In this document: piece after piece, positions 62,120-64,000 of the stretch
How the letters are laid out: every line of letters starts with the position of its first letter
Numbering within the stretch: position 1 is the first letter of the stretch
DNA from: Veillonella sp.
Lineage (GTDB): Bacteria > Bacillota > Negativicutes > Veillonellales > Veillonellaceae
Direction of reading: 5' to 3'
Assembly (NCBI RefSeq): GCF_041333735.1
Contig: NZ_JBGKFB010000001.1
Span: 1,374,501-1,438,500, forward strand
Length of the DNA stretch: 64,000 nucleotides
The notes under the pieces: model-generated
What the model saw: the letters and a program-made list of their open reading frames with translations, nothing else
What the model was told of the DNA's origin: nothing
Databases searched by the model: none
Translations under genes and position numbers: made by a program

Positions 62120-63421
62120 ATGAAATCGTATATAGATGAACTTGATACGGATATATTGCCCTTTGTAGATTATGAAGGCTATGATGATCGGTATCCTGCG
62201 CTTTCTACACAATCTTTTCCGGCTGGTTTTTATGATGAAATTCGACATGCGTCGCGCATGTTATTTCAAATATTTTGTAAAGCCGCTAAGGTATTTCAAC
62301 AGGCACCTGATGAGTTTGCTCTCAATATGGATATGCCCGAAAATTTGATTCCCTATTTACATCGTGGGAATCCATTGGGCTTACCTACATGGTTATCTCG
62401 ATTTGACTTTGTCCTTGATGATAGAGGACAATTGCGCATGGTCGAGATTAATGCGGATACACCCTGCTTTCTAATTGAAAGTTATTATGCTAATGGTGTA
62501 GCGGTACGATATTTCGATAAAGTAGATCCTAATATAGATGCTTATAATGAACTTGAACGTTTTTTGAAACGCGTATATGAAGGAACATCTCGTAAAAAAT
62601 ATAGTGTGACTAATAAACAACATAATATGATGACGGATAATGAAACAGAACCCTTTGTTTTCGGGTGCTTTCATGATTATTTAGAGGACTATGGAACTAC
62701 ACAGTTTCTCTTACAGGCTATGAAATCAGCATGCCCAGAAGCAGATGTTCGATTCCTATCCTTTTATGATATGGTCATTGATGATGAGGGTATTCTATTA
62801 TCTGACGGTGGTCATGTAGCCAATCTGTATCGTTTACATCCCATGGAACTATTGATTGATGAAACTACAGCAGATGGTGAACCACTAGGTGAAATGTTTT
62901 TAGATTTGTATAATGAATACCGCTTTAATCTATTTAATCCACCAGAGGCGATTATTTTACAGAATAAATCGTTTATGTCCTTAGTGTATGCTCTATACTT
63001 AACAAACCAATTTTTTACTGCCCCTGAGCGAGATATTATCGAGCGCTATTTGACGCCGTCCTATTTTGAAAGTGATTTCCCGAACCTTGATGATGGACTT
63101 TATATTCAAAAGGAAATTTGGGGCCGTGAAGGGCGAAATATTCAGGTTGTTCAAAAACGTGGAAATCAAGCTGAACTATACATGGAGAAATTTGTAGATA
63201 ACTATGATGATATAGTTTGTCGGGACAGTAAAAAGGTTATGTATCAGGACTTTATTAAGCAGAAACACTTTACTCATACCGTAGATAGTGGTACGAAAGA
63301 AGGCTGTTTGACATTATCTTGCTTTATGCTTGGCGATCAAGCTTCTGCAGTCGGTTGTCGTTTTTCTCCAGAAGAGATTGCCGGCACTGAAGCATATTTT
63401 GTACCGCTTTTAGTAGATTAA
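62120..63421 (+). CDS. Glutathionylspermidine-synthase-like ATP-grasp ligase (cassette gene 4)
   Basis: 433 residues from ATG 62120, chosen because GGAGG lies 8 nt upstream; ATG 62105 overlaps the previous stop. Conserved synthetase features: RFDFVLDDRG with Arg94/Asp96 and MVEINADTP with Glu109/Asn111 (phosphate and Mg ligands in the E. coli GspS synthetase domain), an ATP-binding Lys region YIQKEIWGREG, and the C-terminal VGCRFSPEEIAGTEAYFVPL. There is no amidase domain as in bifunctional GspSA. Closest in layout to E. coli YgiC/YjfC, whose products are not established. Predicted to form an amide bond using ATP; the substrate is unknown and need not be glutathione. Confidence 0.85.
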   Translation: MKSYIDELDTDILPFVDYEGYDDRYPALSTQSFPAGFYDEIRHASRMLFQIFCKAAKVFQQAPDEFALNMDMPENLIPYLHRGNPLGLPTWLSRFDFVLDDRGQLRMVEINADTPCFLIESYYANGVAVRYFDKVDPNIDAYNELERFLKRVYEGTSRKKYSVTNKQHNMMTDNETEPFVFGCFHDYLEDYGTTQFLLQAMKSACPEADVRFLSFYDMVIDDEGILLSDGGHVANLYRLHPMELLIDETTADGEPLGEMFLDLYNEYRFNLFNPPEAIILQNKSFMSLVYALYLTNQFFTAPERDIIERYLTPSYFESDFPNLDDGLYIQKEIWGREGRNIQVVQKRGNQAELYMEKFVDNYDDIVCRDSKKVMYQDFIKQKHFTHTVDSGTKEGCLTLSCFMLGDQASAVGCRFSPEEIAGTEAYFVPLLVD

Positions 63422-63528
63422 TTAGTATTTTAATTTTATGTTTTGTTTTAGTATCTCAATTTGGATAGTTTTATTTAACATTTACTGGATCAGATTGATA
63501 TCGTTATTATTGTTGGAGATTTAAGGCG

Positions 63529-64000
63529 TTGGCTAATTTATATATTGGGCTTGTTCATTATCCAATTATGAACAAGCATAAAGAGGTCATTACGACGGCC
63601 ATTACAAATTATGATATTCACGATATTGCACGAGCATCTATTACCTATGATGTATCTAAATATTTTGTGATTCACAATATACCTGCTCAGCGTGAGTTGG
63701 TGCGCACCATCATGGAACATTGGAAATCTGGATTTGGTTCTACATACAATCCAGATCGTAAGGATGCTTTCACCGGCGTGGAGTTGGTTAACTCTATTGC
63801 AGTAGCAGTGCGAATGATTGAAGACCTAGAAGGTATGAAACCTATTGTGGCGACAACAGATGCACGTACCTATGATAATACAATTTCCTATGCACGGATG
63901 CGTGAACATCTTGAAAATGAGGGGCGCCCTGTGTTAGTATTATTTGGTACCGGTTATGGTATGACAAAAGAAACGATGGAAAGCTTTGACTATATTTTAG
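63529..64000 (+). CDS. SPOUT-type RNA methyltransferase, 3' end outside window
   Basis: 157 complete codons visible, open at the window end. TTG start with GGAG 10 nt upstream. The N-terminal LVHYPIMNKHKEVITTAITN followed by YDIHDIARAS matches a small SPOUT RNA methyltransferase family that usually sits between trmD and rplS in the rimM-trmD operon. VATTDARTYDN and PVLVLFGTGYGMTKE are the expected SAM-side motifs. Its position after the four-gene cassette suggests that the cassette lies within an otherwise conserved ribosomal operon. Confidence 0.85.
   Translation, partial: MANLYIGLVHYPIMNKHKEVITTAITNYDIHDIARASITYDVSKYFVIHNIPAQRELVRTIMEHWKSGFGSTYNPDRKDAFTGVELVNSIAVAVRMIEDLEGMKPIVATTDARTYDNTISYARMREHLENEGRPVLVLFGTGYGMTKETMESFDYIL

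Overview
The window looks like a chromosomal segment of a diderm Firmicute of the class Negativicutes, most likely Veillonella. The reasons are AT-rich DNA with Firmicute-type housekeeping neighbourhoods (rapZ-yvcK-whiA, ylxM-ffh-rpsP-khpA-ylqD-rimM-trmD, a PyrR-type pyr leader) next to a complete Gram-negative outer-membrane programme: BamA, TamB, OmpH/Skp proteins, the full Kdo-lipid A pathway, Lpt transport genes and two OmpM-type porins with an N-terminal SLH domain. The genus call is inference from gene content and protein style; no database was searched. No rRNA, tRNA, IS element, prophage or CRISPR array was recognised.

Layout. 1-7026: tamB (5' end outside the window), bamA and three consecutive OmpH/Skp-like genes, i.e. 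outer-membrane protein assembly. 7058-25004: a nearly continuous plus-strand envelope-lipid block, lpxD, lpxL-like 1, lpxC, fabZ, lpxA, lpxI, lpxB, msbA, waaA, lpxK, kdsB, kdsA, kdsD, kdsC, lpxL-like 2, lptC, lptA, lptB, lptF/G. It covers UDP-GlcNAc acylation through Kdo transfer, flipping and the inner part of the transport bridge; lptD, lptE and a second permease gene are not here. 25091-28389: a DUF3084 coiled-coil membrane protein, a RuvC/YqgF-like nuclease-fold protein, a YitT-type membrane protein and signal peptidase I. 28390-32037: two tandem ompM porin genes, each with a strong promoter, a leader of about 160 nt containing an identical 20-nt block, and its own terminator.

32155-39519: a Cof-type HAD phosphatase, rapZ, yvcK, whiA, and a 1095-residue exported protein with a TolA-like Ala/Glu/Lys/Arg helix of about 570 residues. 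39520-48087: PyrR-type attenuator followed by pyrB-pyrC-carA-carB-pyrK-pyrD. 48165-55000: accessory singletons: a LysR regulator, a 62-residue basic protein, a YigZ/IMPACT protein, a CopA-type ATPase, an ECF transporter S component and an RclA-like flavin disulfide reductase. 55177-59946: SRP/ribosome maturation genes ending with trmD and a NAD(P)-binding protein.

60021-63421 holds the most interesting accessory unit: a tight four-gene cassette of a DUF4178 membrane protein, a DUF350 membrane protein, a small membrane-anchored protein resembling E. coli YgiB/YjfM in layout, and a glutathionylspermidine-synthase-like ATP-grasp ligase (YgiC/YjfC type). It lies between trmD and a SPOUT-type RNA methyltransferase gene (cut by the window end). 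Its substrate is unknown. Other points worth a second look are the shared ompM leader element, the single LptF/G permease, the three OmpH paralogues and the TolA-like helix protein.
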